Part shown: piece by piece, positions 24,989-36,124 of the stretch
Layout: each line of letters begins with the position of its first letter
Position numbering within the stretch: the stretch's first letter is position 1
Assembly (NCBI GenBank): GCA_963556145.1
Contig: OY744469.1
Coordinates: 3,630,767-3,694,766 of the forward strand
From: Hygrocybe punicea
Lineage: Eukaryota > Basidiomycota > Agaricomycetes > Agaricales > Hygrophoraceae
Direction: 5' to 3'
Length of the DNA: 64,000 bases
Made by a program: the position numbers and the translations under genes
The notes under the pieces: generated by a model
What the model saw: the letters and a program-made list of their open reading frames with translations, nothing else
Databases searched by the model: none
What the model was told of the DNA's origin: nothing

Positions 24989-25450
24989 GCATCCTCCTTG
25001 AGGTCATGGCTGTCTTCATGTGGTAATCTGTTGTGTAGCATTTAAGGTCATGGAGAAGTAAGGTTGAGCAAATGTGAGTTAATTGTCAGCACACTGTTTG
25101 GGGGGCAGTTGTGTTTGGCAGTTGACCTGTTGCTCCCTGAGCAATTTCTTCATGGCTGAGAGTGTTGCATGATGGTACACCACAGGGGAGATGACAGGTA
25201 GAGAGGAGGTTGATGAAGACTCAAGACACTCTATGTAATATTGTTTTATGCTAGTTTATATATTGCAGAGGTGGAAGGTGGGCTTATTAGAATAATATGC
25301 AATATGCAATATGCAACACTGTTATGTATCTTATGCTATATATTATATGCTTTATGCAATTTAAACTTATTGCTTCATTCAGTAAAGAAGTGGAGAGGGG
25401 GAAAAAAGAACTCGTTCATGCCATGCGCAGCACTGGCCCACTAAACAAGT
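24989..25450 (+). repeat. D 3' subterminal region
   Basis: Follows the protease stop codon directly and aligns with the last roughly 460 bp of A elements (ATGGCTGTCTTCATGT, GGAGAAGTA, CAGTTGACCTGTTG), ending in GAACTCGTTCATGCC, hairpin, AAACAAGT. Confidence 0.8.
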
Positions 25451-25679
25451 AACCTTCAAAATCCATGGAGAATTGAGTGAGAAACAAATCAAATACTCTG
25501 CTGTACCAAAAATGTCTATTTGGTAATGAATTAATTAATTATTAATAAAATATTTATTAAATACATATGTCCATATTTGTAACAGAAAGTGACAAGCAAG
25601 AGATCACCTCAATGCCTGAGGTGAATTTGCTAGTCACTTTCTGCTTATTCAGCAGATGGCAACTTCAACAGCCCCACCA

Positions 25680-25990
25680 TGACCCGCACATGCAATCTGT
25701 GAGTTTGATATTTTTTGTTCACCTTCACCCGGATACCACTGACTGATGTTCACACAGGCCGTGATCGATTCCGGCACCTCATTTCCAACTGAAACGATGA
25801 GATCTGGGTGAGGGGAATGGCTGCAAACGCAATCCATGAGTTGCCCCCCCCCTTGATTTTTTTTGTTCACCGTCGCTTGGATACCACTGAGTTAAGTTCA
25901 CACAGACCCTCATCAATTCTGGCATCCTGTTTCCAACTGAAAGGATGAGTTTGGGCAAGGGGAACAGCTGCGTACAGAATCATTGGGTTT
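25680..25990. repeat. Short version of a minisatellite expanded in C2
   Basis: Only about two units (ATCTGTGAGTT and ATCCATGAGTT anchors near 25694 and 25833) are present, against about thirteen in C2 at 57565-59480. Confidence 0.8.
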
Positions 25991-27208
25991 TCAATCACTG
26001 TTTTTTTTCCATTTTTTTTTGTTTCTCCAGCATTGTTGGGAGACCCTTACCTTAGGCCTACACTTAATCAATGCTTGCACCTTTGTTCGCACTTGAATGA
26101 GCTCTCTCAGCCTTGTTGTATTACTTTAATAGTTGAAATGTTATATTTTTTGTGCAAACAATATTGTTTGGTCACGGTGGTGCATTGCTTTTTGCTTTCT
26201 GCTATACCTACTAACCCAACAGTTGTTTTGGGAGTCCCAGACAATTTAAACTGCCTCTGTGCTTGTCCTAGCCTGATTCTTGGTGTTGTACACCAACAAT
26301 CTTTGATGTCAAAGCTCTCATAAACGACAAAGTACATTGCTTTTTTGAAAGCTGGATTTCACTCATCTTGTGTCTTCATCCTACACATCTAGAGCCATCT
26401 TGGAGATCTTTGCAAGGGTTTCCTTTCCATAGCTCCAAATCTCCATTTGGTTCAGTGGTTGTGGAGCTATAACTGTTTTACTATTCAGGTACATTTGGTT
26501 GATATTACAGCAACCCCTAATCATAATTTTATCATCCTAGGAATTATTTTGAAGCCCTTGCTTCCCTCTATCCACTTACCACTAAATCAGCAGAATCCAA
26601 CCACTTGTTCACCAGGTATTTGACTTTTTCTATTCTCACACTCCTATCTCTTTGTCTCAAAGTATACTCATCCAAATCTCTTGATTTTGTAGGCAATTTG
26701 GGACCTCTTGGCAACTTCTTTCTGCTGGTATCTTGGCCTTTCCAAGAGACCACTCTGGTCCAGTGACAAGTCACTTTTTCATTGGCTTGGCTTTTCGTCT
26801 CCAATTGATCTGGTACTTCTGGGACTAGTTCTGGACTCGCGTATTATCACTCTCATCAGTTCTTGCTGTGGCTGTAGTGCTGCACATTGGTTTATTAAAA
26901 GGAGACTAGAGCAAGGTGAATTACAGAGAAGTGCTACCTCCCTGGGCTCTCTCTACAGTGTTACCCCAGTTGCTTGTGAGCTAACCAATCACTGGACCGC
27001 TCTCTGTAATACAGTGTGTAGGGAGATTGGGCTGACCGGTTTACAGTTGCCTCCCCTTCCAATTTGGAAGATTCTCTATCATTAACTACCACTGTTGACA
27101 CCGATTTCGTCTCTTTGAGAATATACTGGTAGTGTGTACTAGATCCACAGAGAACTGATTTTTGACCTTGCATCTATCCCAATCTCTCCACCGTCCTTTG
27201 ACATACTC
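25991..27208. other. C1 block upstream of the chromodomain gene
   Basis: Matches 59480-60714 in C2. It holds short frames on both strands. The best is on the minus strand at 26568-26804, counterpart of 60059-60361, but it differs by a short indel. No recognised domain. Confidence 0.35.
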
Positions 27209-27659
27209 ATGGATCTCTCTGACTTGATTAATGTGGAAATGTGTGAATAAAATGCTCCGGTGAGTTCTGAGTACTGATTTTAATTTGAGTTGCTTGCTCA
27301 AGATTCTCATAGGATGATGACAACCAGTTTGATGCTCCTATGGGGTCAAATACCAATCAGATGGACTTGGATGTCGCAGTTGTCAACAGAAATCAGGACA
27401 ATCTATCATGTTCATTTCTATAACATTATATTTTCTTGCTTTTGTTTAATTCTCCTTCAATAGGCCACAATAATCCTGAATCAGACAATCCAGTTCTCTT
27501 TGGTATCAGGGATGTATATAGCATATCTCCTCTGGATCCTTATACAACAGAACCGCCCTACGACTTGTTTTCAGGGCATTCAGCAAGATATTACCAACTC
27601 ACTTGGGATGCCTGAAAATGAGATTGCCCAACTGGCTTGGGGATAGCTGAATCAGGCTG

Positions 27660-28385
27660 AGATATATCCTGGCCCAACTGAGATGGTCCAAGCTGGTGTT
27701 CCCAGGATATATCCTGGCCCAACTGAGATGGTCCAGCCTGATGTTCCCAGGATATATTTTGGGCCAACTGAGATGGTCCAGGCTGGTGTTTCCAGGATAT
27801 ATCCTGGGCCAACTGAGATGGTCCAGGCTGCTGTTCTCAGGATATATCCTGGCCCAACTGACATGGTCCAGCCTTATGTTCTCAGGATATATCCTGGCCC
27901 AACTGAGATGGTCTAGGCTGATGTTCTCAGGATATATCCTGGCCCAACTGAGATGGTCCAGGCTGGTGTTCCCAGGATATATCCTGGGCCAACTGAGATG
28001 GTCCAGGCTGCTGTTCTCAGGATATATCCTGGCCCAACTGACATGGTCCAGCCTTATGTTCTCAGGATATATCCTGGCCCAACTGAGATGGTCCAGGCTG
28101 GTGTTCCCAGGATATATCCTGGCCCAACTGACATGGTCCAGGCTGATGTTCCCAGGATATATCCTGGCCCAACTGAGATGGTCCAGGCTGGTGTTCCCAG
28201 GATATATCCTGGCCCAACTGAGATGGTCCAGGCTGCTGTTCTCAGGATATATCCTGGCCCAACTGACATGGTCCAGGCTGGTGTTCCCAGGATATATCCT
28301 GGCCCAACTGACATGGTCCAGGCTGGTGCTTTTAGGATATATCCTGGGCCAGCTGAAATGGTCCAGGCTGATCTTTTCAGGTATA
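27660..28385 (+). repeat. Left subterminal 45-bp satellite array (about 16 units)
   Basis: The unit begins with palindromic AGGATATATCCT, then GGCCCAACTGAGATGG and TCCAGGCTGGTGTTCCC. The 45-bp length is divisible by three, so long spurious frames arise in both directions. Units vary at a few positions (GAGATGG or GACATGG; TGGTGTT, TGATGTT or TGCTGTT). Confidence 0.95.
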
Positions 28386-30130
28386 TATATACCCTCCTAA
28401 TTATCCTCCTAATTATAACAATGTTGGTAACATCAATGTTCAATTTATGCTGTCAATTCAATACTTTTCTTCTTTTATTCATATATATATATTCATACTT
28501 CAATGTCCTCCTCAGCATCTTCCACCTCCAAGTATGGCTTGCTTGTCTTCTTCTTGATGGCAGTTTGCCTCTGCTTATCTAAAGCATGCAACTTCTGTCT
28601 GACCTGTGATGGTTGTTTTCCTTCCTCTTGCAATGTGAACCAGTAATGATAAAGCCCATTAGCACATCAGTTTGTAAAGTGTGATGGCTTCTTGATAAGG
28701 ATGTCCCTGTTCTGAGGAATAGATCTTGACTCAAAAAACTTGTGAGGATCTTCTTTAATATCCTTCCAGTGTGCAGTGGAAGTTTCACTATATAAGGCTG
28801 CAAACAGGATTATTATTCTGACAGTATTTTCAGAACCTATCCCAAACCAATTTGACAAAGTTACAGATCACCATCCACACAACCACAGGATCAGCTTCAA
28901 CTCCCTTCTCAGGCAGATATGGATATTTTTCATCATCACAATTTGTGACAGCCCTGGGTGACAGCTTGGAACTTTCATCTTCTTTCTGAATGTTTGCTTA
29001 CATGGAATACCTTGATAAAATACCTTTGCAAAATGACTGGGCAAATTCACACCACTCATCATAAAAGTCACTATCCTTCCATTTAGAAAAATGCCTTGAG
29101 AATTTAGCCATTGAATCACCATTATCCTTCTCAACATGACTTTCTGACTCCTGGAAATCTCCTACTTTCTTCTTATTTGATTGGGATTGTTAAACCAATT
29201 GGCAATTTTCTACTGAAGATTAATACATCAGCATGCAAAGAAGCATTATCAAAATGGCACAAACCTTGTCAAGAATGTCATTGTCATCAGGTGAAAGTGG
29301 TTTTGTTGGCTCTCTTCCTCTCCTTTTGAAGCTGGTGCAACTCTTTGATGTTCAAAGTTTTTTCTTTTTCATTGTTTGTGGTAGAGACATATTTGTTATA
29401 GTGAGCTTTGAGTGAGCTTTGAGTATTGCCTGAATTTCCCAGGCTATTGTTTGTGTGGTATGTAGTAGATTAGAGAGTGAGAGTGAGGTAAGAGAGATCA
29501 GAGAGACCAGAGAGGCTAAAGTGAACTTCAGAAAGCTGAACCAAATATTCTTCAAGATTGATAGTGGAGTAACTCAGCCCAAACCCGTGACCCGGCAATT
29601 TCCTGAGTGACGTGGCTAATTCCCACGTCAAAAATCACATGTTTACGATCATGTGATGGTTCAATTTTATTTAAAAACCCCGAAACCTTCGTGTTTTGCC
29701 TTCAGTGCTCTTCTACTTCCACTTCACGCACCCCGGCAGAGAGAGCCGAATTTCTCTGCTAGATGCCAGGGCACCGAAGTCCTGGTGAGGGTGCAGCTTG
29801 TGGATAGTTGCAGGCATTCATTTCTTGACATGTCACCAGTGGGGGGGATGGCCTCTCCACTATTCCTTGGGCATGGGTCCAGGGTGGGTGACTTCAAGGG
29901 TTCTATAGTAATGTAGTTGTAGTTTTTTTCTCGAAGCATGTATTAGATATTATATATATAGCCCCATGATTTCCAGCACTGTATGGACCCACAACGGCAT
30001 ACTCCACGAGAAGTCAGCCATCTCCATTGGATGTTGGGGCCGTCGTCATTGCGGTCACGGTTGGATGTCAGTGGGCCCCCACCCAGACAGCCTACATACC
30101 TCGCGAAGCCGGCACGCACATCAATTGATG
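28386..30130. other. Interior with decayed minus-strand frames
   Basis: On the minus strand between about 29140 and 28500 several frames link into a protein-like but broken sequence (themes NWFGIGSENTVRIIILF, HYWFTLQEEGKQ, YLEVEDAEEDIEV) with frameshifts. No family is recognised. 29140-30130 has no convincing gene; a plus-strand frame at 29653-29916 is unsupported. Confidence 0.35.
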
Positions 30131-30137
30131 TAGCGGC

Positions 30138-31240
30138 GTGTTTCGCGAGGTGTTAGTGGCCCTGCAGGGGGTCATTGTGTTGGTGGGGCCGTCGTCGTCG
30201 TCGTTGGGCGTTGGCGGCCCTGCTGGGCGTTGCTGGGGCCGTCGTCGTCCTCGTTGGGCGTTGGCGGTCCTGTTGGGCGTTGCTGGGGCCGTCGTCGTCG
30301 TCGTTGGGCGTTGGCGGCCCTGTTGGGCGTTGCTGGGGCCGTCCTCATCCTCGTTGGGCGTTGCTGGGGCCGTCGTCGTCCTCGTTGGGCGTTGGCGATC
30401 CTGTTGGGCATTGCTGGGGCCGTCGTCGTCACCGTTGGGCGTTGGCGGCCCTGTTGGATGCGGCGTTGGGCGTTGATGGGGGGGCCGTCATTGTTGGCAG
30501 CCCTGTTGGGCATGGTGGGGCCGTCGTCGTTGTTGTTCGTCGTTGGCGGCCCTGTTGGTGTGGGGTTGGGCATTAGTGGGGTGGCCGTCGTCGTTGGCGG
30601 TCCTGTTGGGCGTGGTGGGGCCGTCGTCGTCATCGTTGGGCGTTGGCGGCCCTGTTGGATGCGACGTTGGGCGTTGTGGGGTGGCCGTTGTCGTTGACGG
30701 CCCTGTTGGTGTGGGGTTGGGCGTTAGTGGGGTTGCCGTCGTCGTTTGCGGCCCTGTTGGACGTGGTGGGGCCGTTGTCATTGTTGTTGGGGGCTCCGTT
30801 GGGCATAGTGGGGCCGTCTTCGTCGTTGTTGGGCGTTGGCGGCCCTGTTGGGCGTTGCTGGGGCCATTGTTGCGTTGGCGGCCCTGTTGGATACGGCGTT
30901 GGATACGGCGTTGGGCGTTGGTGAGATGGCTGTCGTCGTTGGGGCCCTGTTGGTGTGGTTTGGGCTTGGAGGGTCGTCGTCGTCGTCGTTGGGCGTTGGC
31001 GGCCCTGTTGCGTGTTGGTGGGGCCGTCCTCGTCACCATCGGGCGTTGGTGGCCCTGTTAGATGCGGTGTTGGGCGTTGGTGGGGTGGTCGTTGTTGTTG
31101 GGCGGCCCTGTTGGGCGTGGTGGGGCTGTGGTTGTTGTTGCTGGGCGTTGGTGTGCTTCGGGGCATTGGTTGGGTCGTCGTCCTCAGTCCAGCGGCCCTG
31201 TTGTGGTTTTGGGTGTGGGTGAGGCCGTTGGTGACATTGT
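30138..31240. repeat. GC-rich degenerate minisatellite
   Basis: Units of roughly 50-60 bp are built on GTTGGGCGTTGGCGGCCCTG and GGGGCCGTCGTCGTC. All six frames are unusually open because stop codons are rare in the unit, so overlapping frames are artefacts. Minus-strand frames would be Pro/Thr/Asn/Arg-rich. The block is much more CG-rich than its surroundings. Confidence 0.85.
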
Positions 31241-31347
31241 CACGCGAGAACCTAGGTGAGAGTAGTCAGTAACATAGAAAAAACCCAACTCGTACCTTTG
31301 TGCAGGTAAGTCGGATTGCTCACGTTAAACGTTAAAGAACAAAAAAG

Positions 31348-32103
31348 GATGTAATAAAATATTATTACCATTTTCAAAAGTCACGACCTTTTGAAAAATA
31401 AATCTTTTAAAGAGGAGAACCCAATCAAACATAAGATCTCATGAAATAATGCACCAATTGACATGGTTTGGAGAGAAAGTTTTTCTACTCCCTGAAAGCT
31501 ATCTTTCTGTCTATTTACATTTTTAAAATCTTTGATGTGTAGAGAGTTACAGGTGAATTGTCATTTTCAGTGACTCCAACTTGTACAATGAATATCTCCC
31601 CAACCAATGCTTGGATTGACATGGTTGTGGAGAGAAACTTGTTTTATGTTGCAAGGGCTACAAGGGCCCATACTGTGTTTTTCTGTATTTTGAAAATTTG
31701 AAGGAGCAGTACACAAAAATGCCCTCTGCATAAATAACATTACAGTGATCTGCTAAAGTCCAAAATACAGAAAAACATGGTATGGGCCCTTGTAGCCCTT
31801 GCAAAATAAAACAAGTTTCTCTCCACAACCATGTCAATCCAAGCATTGGTTGGGGAGATATTCATTGTACAAGTTGGAGTCACTGAAAATGACAATTCAC
31901 CTGTAACTCTCTACACATCAAAGATTTTAAAAATGTAAATAGACCGAAAGATAGCTTTCAGGGAGTAGAAAAACTTTCTCTCCAAACCATGTCAATTGGT
32001 GCATTATTCCATAAGTTCTTATGTTTGATTGGGTTCTCTTCATTAAAAGATTTATTTTTCAAAAGGTTGTGACTTTTGAAAACAGCATATTATAACTTAC
32101 AAC
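31348..32103. repeat. Foldback (long inverted repeat) element
   Basis: Arm 31348-31695 is the near-perfect reverse complement of 31758-32103, with a loop of about 60 bp. Shared strings include TTCAAAAGTCAC, CCCAATCAAACATAAG, GGTGCATTATT (reverse) and GGGCCCTTGTAGCCCTTGC. No frame of note. A resulting transcript would form a very long hairpin. Confidence 0.9.
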
Positions 32104-32288
32104 TAGGAAGGTGGAGGTAAATGAGAACGAATGAGTGGAGTTGTTGAAATTTGGGTGGTCCATTGGAGGCCACCTCATTGCAAACCTGTCATGGTTCTGC
32201 AACTCCAAATTCGCTTCTCTCACTCACTTTTTGACTCTGTCTACTACAATGCCTATCACCACAGCTACTACTGCAAGCAAGAAAGCCA

Positions 32289-33014
32289 TTGCACTGGCAC
32301 CTCAATTTCAACTCACAAAGGACCTTGGCAATAATAAGACTTGAGTTCCCTTTCAACGAATTGGATGACAACCAAGCTGTTCCCCAAATAGCCAGTCTGC
32401 CAGTGCAGCCCTTTCCACTGCAACCTAGGGGGGATAAGGAGCCATTGAATATTATAGGCAGTAATTCCTGTACTAATTGCCTTTTCCAGTGGTGTTGCTC
32501 TTGTGGCAATGGTGGTGAAGTATTTTGCTGTGCCTATTGCCCAAGGGTCCTTGGCAGGGACAATTGTATCACACTTTCTGCAAGCTCTGGATTTATTTTG
32601 AAGAAGGATACCTGTATTATTTGCCCTAAATGCCATGTAAAATATGACCAGCAAATGAAGAACAAAACACCAACACCATACACAGTAAGTAAAAAATGTG
32701 AAGCATTTATCCTTCAACTGGCTTCTTTTGAGGGAATTGTTATGGGGGATGAGATTTGGAATGGAACTCAAGCAAAGCTGGGGAATCTTGTCATTCGGGG
32801 AGCATGGTGTTCTGTTCATACTTCATCAATTGCTATTCTCAATTTCTGCTTGCCTGATATTCCAGAAGGGGGAGATCCAGCATTTATGGTATACCGTTAT
32901 CTTCATGCTTATTTTCCAGAGCAGAAGGACCAGCATCTGAAATATTTTGACATTGACTTCTCTTTTGATCCATCCAGCTCTGCTTCTATTGGAGCTCAAA
33001 AGAGAAAAGTTTAG
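32289..33014 (+). CDS. PHD/ADD-like zinc-finger protein (cargo of the satellite-bearing element)
   Basis: A 241-codon open frame. Residues around 60-90 carry CCSCGNGGEVFCCAYCPRVL, close to the PHD/ADD pattern CxxCxxGGxLxCCxxCPRxF, followed by CIICPKCHVKYD, so one or two zinc-binding clusters are likely. Such fingers usually read histone H3 tails or act in chromatin proteins. The N-terminal part before the finger is not conserved-looking and the true start may be downstream. The C-terminus ends in basic KRKV. No transposase domain is present. The gene may be a captured host exon set. Intron structure is not resolved. Confidence 0.5.
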   Translation: MHWHLNFNSQRTLAIIRLEFPFNELDDNQAVPQIASLPVQPFPLQPRGDKEPLNIIGSNSCTNCLFQWCCSCGNGGEVFCCAYCPRVLGRDNCITLSASSGFILKKDTCIICPKCHVKYDQQMKNKTPTPYTVSKKCEAFILQLASFEGIVMGDEIWNGTQAKLGNLVIRGAWCSVHTSSIAILNFCLPDIPEGGDPAFMVYRYLHAYFPEQKDQHLKYFDIDFSFDPSSSASIGAQKRKV

Positions 33015-34340
33015 AAAGTATTATTGGCCTTGCTCAAGTAAGTTTTAAAATCAATCCTGTCAGCTTTTCTGCTGATATGAATAAAGGCATGATTGCAAAT
33101 GCATTATTGTGTTTCTTCACACTCAATCTGATCCAGACACTGGACTGCTACACCATCAAGTGGACCATGGAGCATCACTGACAATTCCCGTTTGTGTGTT
33201 TGAATCTTAACCAACTTGCATCATCATCATGACTTTCTTCCATGCCAAAAACAAGTTCAAAAACAAGTTCAAAAGACACAAAGGAACGATGGTTGAGACA
33301 GTATATGTCAAAAAGACCACTTCTAGAGGTGAAGTCAAAATATTGGCCAAAAAGAAACCCAAATTCTCCTCTCTACAAGAGAATAATCACAACCAATTAT
33401 TACAGAACAGATATATATACCACTAGAAGAGCCAGAAGAACCTCAAGCTTCACAAACTTCAAAAGGAAAGATATATTCAATTTCTGTTACATGTTCAAAT
33501 TAAAGTCTATTGAATCAAATAACAGTCAGAATGATTATCTTCAAGAATGGAAGAACAGATGTACTTGGCCAAACTGATGGAGTTAAGCTCCACCAGTAAA
33601 CAGCTCATGCATCAAGTATCAGAAGTGTTCAGGACTGTACAAATGTCTTGATTGTTGGCTTGGTCAATGACTGCTTCAAAGATTGTTGTCTTCAGGTATA
33701 CCAACACCCTGTCATAAAATCCAATATTGGACTGGCCAAGTTTTTGATCTTGCTGATCTGGGAGAGTTGGGACTCATGATGAATCTTGGACATAATGGAA
33801 ATCTGTACCCCCAACACTGAACATCACAATGCTGGGAGAATGTAGAAGCCAAGGATGTGTAGGCTGATGAAGCTGACTATGTAATGGCAGAAGATGTGGA
33901 TAATGTTTCTCTAACTAGGAGAACATCTGTGGCTTTTGTGGAGACCTCTGGAATTTATCAATGGAATGTTGATTGGTGCCAATGCTCAACTACAGCTCCT
34001 CATGACATACAGCTTTTGAACATCCAGCAACATCATAACCCTAACCACTACTGCATATACATTTCCAGTTCTTGATCAATTCTACATTGATGTGATGGAG
34101 TGCTAGACTTCTGCTTTCAACTTGTACTGAAAGCTTAGGAGATCGACAAACAACAATTACGCACATTTGATACCAGTAAAAAGAAATTTCAAATTAAAAT
34201 TCAAACATAAAGGAAATCTTGTCATAGGATCATTATTGTGAATTAATGTGGGTGTCAAGGCAATGGAGAAACTTGCTTTGATCTGAAATGTGCTGGCTTG
34301 GCACATGACCCCACAATTGTCTACAAAGATGGTGGTCTTG
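33015..34340. other. Interior without an identified gene
   Basis: Short frames only (for example 33242-33577, Lys/Arg/Ser-rich). Fragments such as TVLGVGT-like and GECRSQGCVG-like peptides hint at a decayed gene on the plus strand around 33600-34050, but I cannot join them or name a family. Confidence 0.3.
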
Positions 34341-34344
34341 CAGT

Positions 34345-35130
34345 TTTTTGTGGCCCAGGATATATCCTGACAATATTGGCCTGGACCATCCCAGCTGGGC
34401 CAGGATATATCTTGATAGCACCAACCTAGACCATCTCAATTGGTGCAGGATATATCTTGATGACACCAGCCTAGACCATCTTAGTTGGGCCAGGATATAT
34501 CCTGACAATGTCAGCCTGGACCATCTCAGTTGGCCCAGGATATATCCTGGGAACACCAGCCTGGACCATCTCAGTTGGCCCAGGATATATCCTGGAAACA
34601 CCAGCCTGGACCATCTCAGTTGGCCCAAGATATATCCTGAGAACATCAGCCTGGATCATGTCAGTTGGGCCAGGATATATCCTGAGAACATCAGGCTGGA
34701 CCATGTCAGTTAGGCCAGGATATATCCTGAGAACAGCAGCCTGGACCATCTCAGTTGGCCCAGGATATATCCTGGAAACACCAGCCTGGACCATCTCAGT
34801 TGGCCCAGGATATATTCTGGGAACACCAGCCTGGACCATCTCAGTTGGCCCAAGATATATCCTGAGAACATCAGCCTGGACATGTCAATTGGGCCAGGAT
34901 ATATCCTGGGAACACCAGCCTGGACATGTCAATTGGGCCAGGATATATCCTGGGAACACCAGCCTGGACCATCTCAGTTGGCCCAGGATATATCCTGGAA
35001 ACACCAGCCTGGACCATCTCAGTTGGCCCAAAATATATCCTGGGAACATCAGGCTGGACCATCTCAGTTGGCCCAGGATATATCCTGGGAACATCAGCCT
35101 GGACCATCTCAGTTGAACCAGGATATATCT
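34345..35130 (-). repeat. Right subterminal 45-bp satellite array (about 17 units)
   Basis: The same 45-bp unit as 27660-28385 but inverted, reading on this strand GGCCCAGGATATATCCTGG, GAACACCAGCCTGGACCATC and TCAGTT. The most internal units (34345-34500) are the most degraded. Two units near 34880-34930 have a short deletion (GGACATGTCAATTGGG). Confidence 0.95.
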
Positions 35131-36124
35131 CAGCCTGATTCAGCTATCCCCAAGTCAGTTGGGTGATCTCATTTTCAGGCATCCCAAGTGAGTTGGTAAT
35201 ATCTTGCTGAATCTGGTGTTGTTTTGGTGCGAAGATCAGATATCCAGGACACCTGTATCGTCACCAGCTGTATTGGTTCCACCTCCCCCCACAAATCCTC
35301 CTGACGGATCTGGATTTGTCTATCCTAATGCACCATCTTATACGTTGGTTCAAGATAACCGTTATCAAAGAGGATACACATATGTAGCCGATTTCGACAC
35401 GGCTAAGAAAAGCATGGTTCTGGAAACACTGCTCCATACCATTACCCCTCCAAACATAGGTCCTAGTTTGGTTGATGGGAAACTTGTACACGTTCCAGTT
35501 CCTGGCATGATCCTGATGCCTGTTGGCATACCATTCATTAATCGTATAAATGGCTCCGATAAACATATCATCACCGTCGCCTGCATTCAAACCGTTTCCT
35601 CCATGCAACAGTATGCGTGCGGCCCAGAAGTCAGCAGACTCGCTGATGAAGTACTGGAAATAGCCTTTGGAAAACCACCTATTATTGGCCAGCCTGCTGT
35701 TCCTGCCATATACGACCTTGGACTTAAGCACAATGACAGGTCCACAACAGACATTGGCGATCCTCATAATGGTTCCTCCAGTTTGGCCACAACCAAGATT
35801 GAGGGTGATGGACATGACGTAATTGCACCTGCTGTTCAAGTTCAACATCTACAGATATCCCGCCTTCTTCACATCTGTTATCAGTTGTTTCGACACATCA
35901 TGCCAACTTGCATCTCCAAGCTGGAGTGGGATATGTTTGAGTGGATCTTTTGGGATAACAATGTGCCTGGATTTGGTGGTCCTTTACCAAACAATACTGG
36001 TCTGCAAGTCAATGTATCATCTGATATCAGTGATCTGGCTTCCATGATTGGTCAGTTCCAGAGGAGATTGCACACCAATCACAATGACTTTCATCCAGGA
36101 TTTACTCTTTTTATTCTGGCTATA

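Larger units (their letters stand above)
16566..25450 (+). mobile_element. Element D: 8.9-kb Helitron2-like element with helicase/protease relic
   Basis: The 5' end is TATGAGTTCTTTTAATTTAT (the expected TACGAG with a C-to-T change) at 16566, and the 3' end GAACTCGTTCATGCC...AAACAAGT ends at 25450. The empty site is present at 57323/57324. Its first roughly 480 bp and last roughly 460 bp match the 1.3-kb A elements, so the A family is an internal-deletion series of this lineage. Inside are a terminal-inverted-repeat element (17451-21433), imperfect roughly 300-bp repeats (21434-21950), an LTR-like insert (22714-23042), and the C-terminal part of a Helitron helicase fused to a USP-like protease (23043-24988) ending about 460 bp before the 3' terminus. 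The Rep domain is missing, so D is not autonomous. Confidence 0.92.
27572..35218. mobile_element. 7.6-kb element with terminal inverted satellite arrays
   Basis: The target TTGTTTT is repeated on both sides (27565-27571 and 35219-35225); C2 has the single site TCATTTT at 61071-61077. Terminal inverted repeats read inward CAGGGCATTCAGCAAG on the left and CACCAGATTCAGCAAG on the right, then about 75 more matching bases, then long tandem arrays of a 45-bp unit in opposite orientation. CA...TG ends and a 7-8 bp duplication would suit hAT or KDZ/Zisupton elements. No transposase is recognised inside. The interior holds decayed frames, a GC-rich minisatellite, a foldback element and a PHD-like gene. 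Confidence 0.85.

Noticed and set aside
27660..28385. CRISPR-like array of 45-bp repeats
   Set aside because: Repeats are contiguous without unique spacers, the genome is eukaryotic, and the inverted partner at 34345-35130 shows it is a transposon subterminal satellite.
27696..28582. Long repeat-encoded proteins (GPTEMVQAGVPRIYP and similar)
   Set aside because: The 45-bp unit is divisible by three and lacks stops in several frames; frames exist on both strands and no start or splice context supports a gene.
30172..31166. Pro/Thr-rich proteins on the minus strand
   Set aside because: Overlapping frames on both strands over a degenerate minisatellite; no conserved domain.
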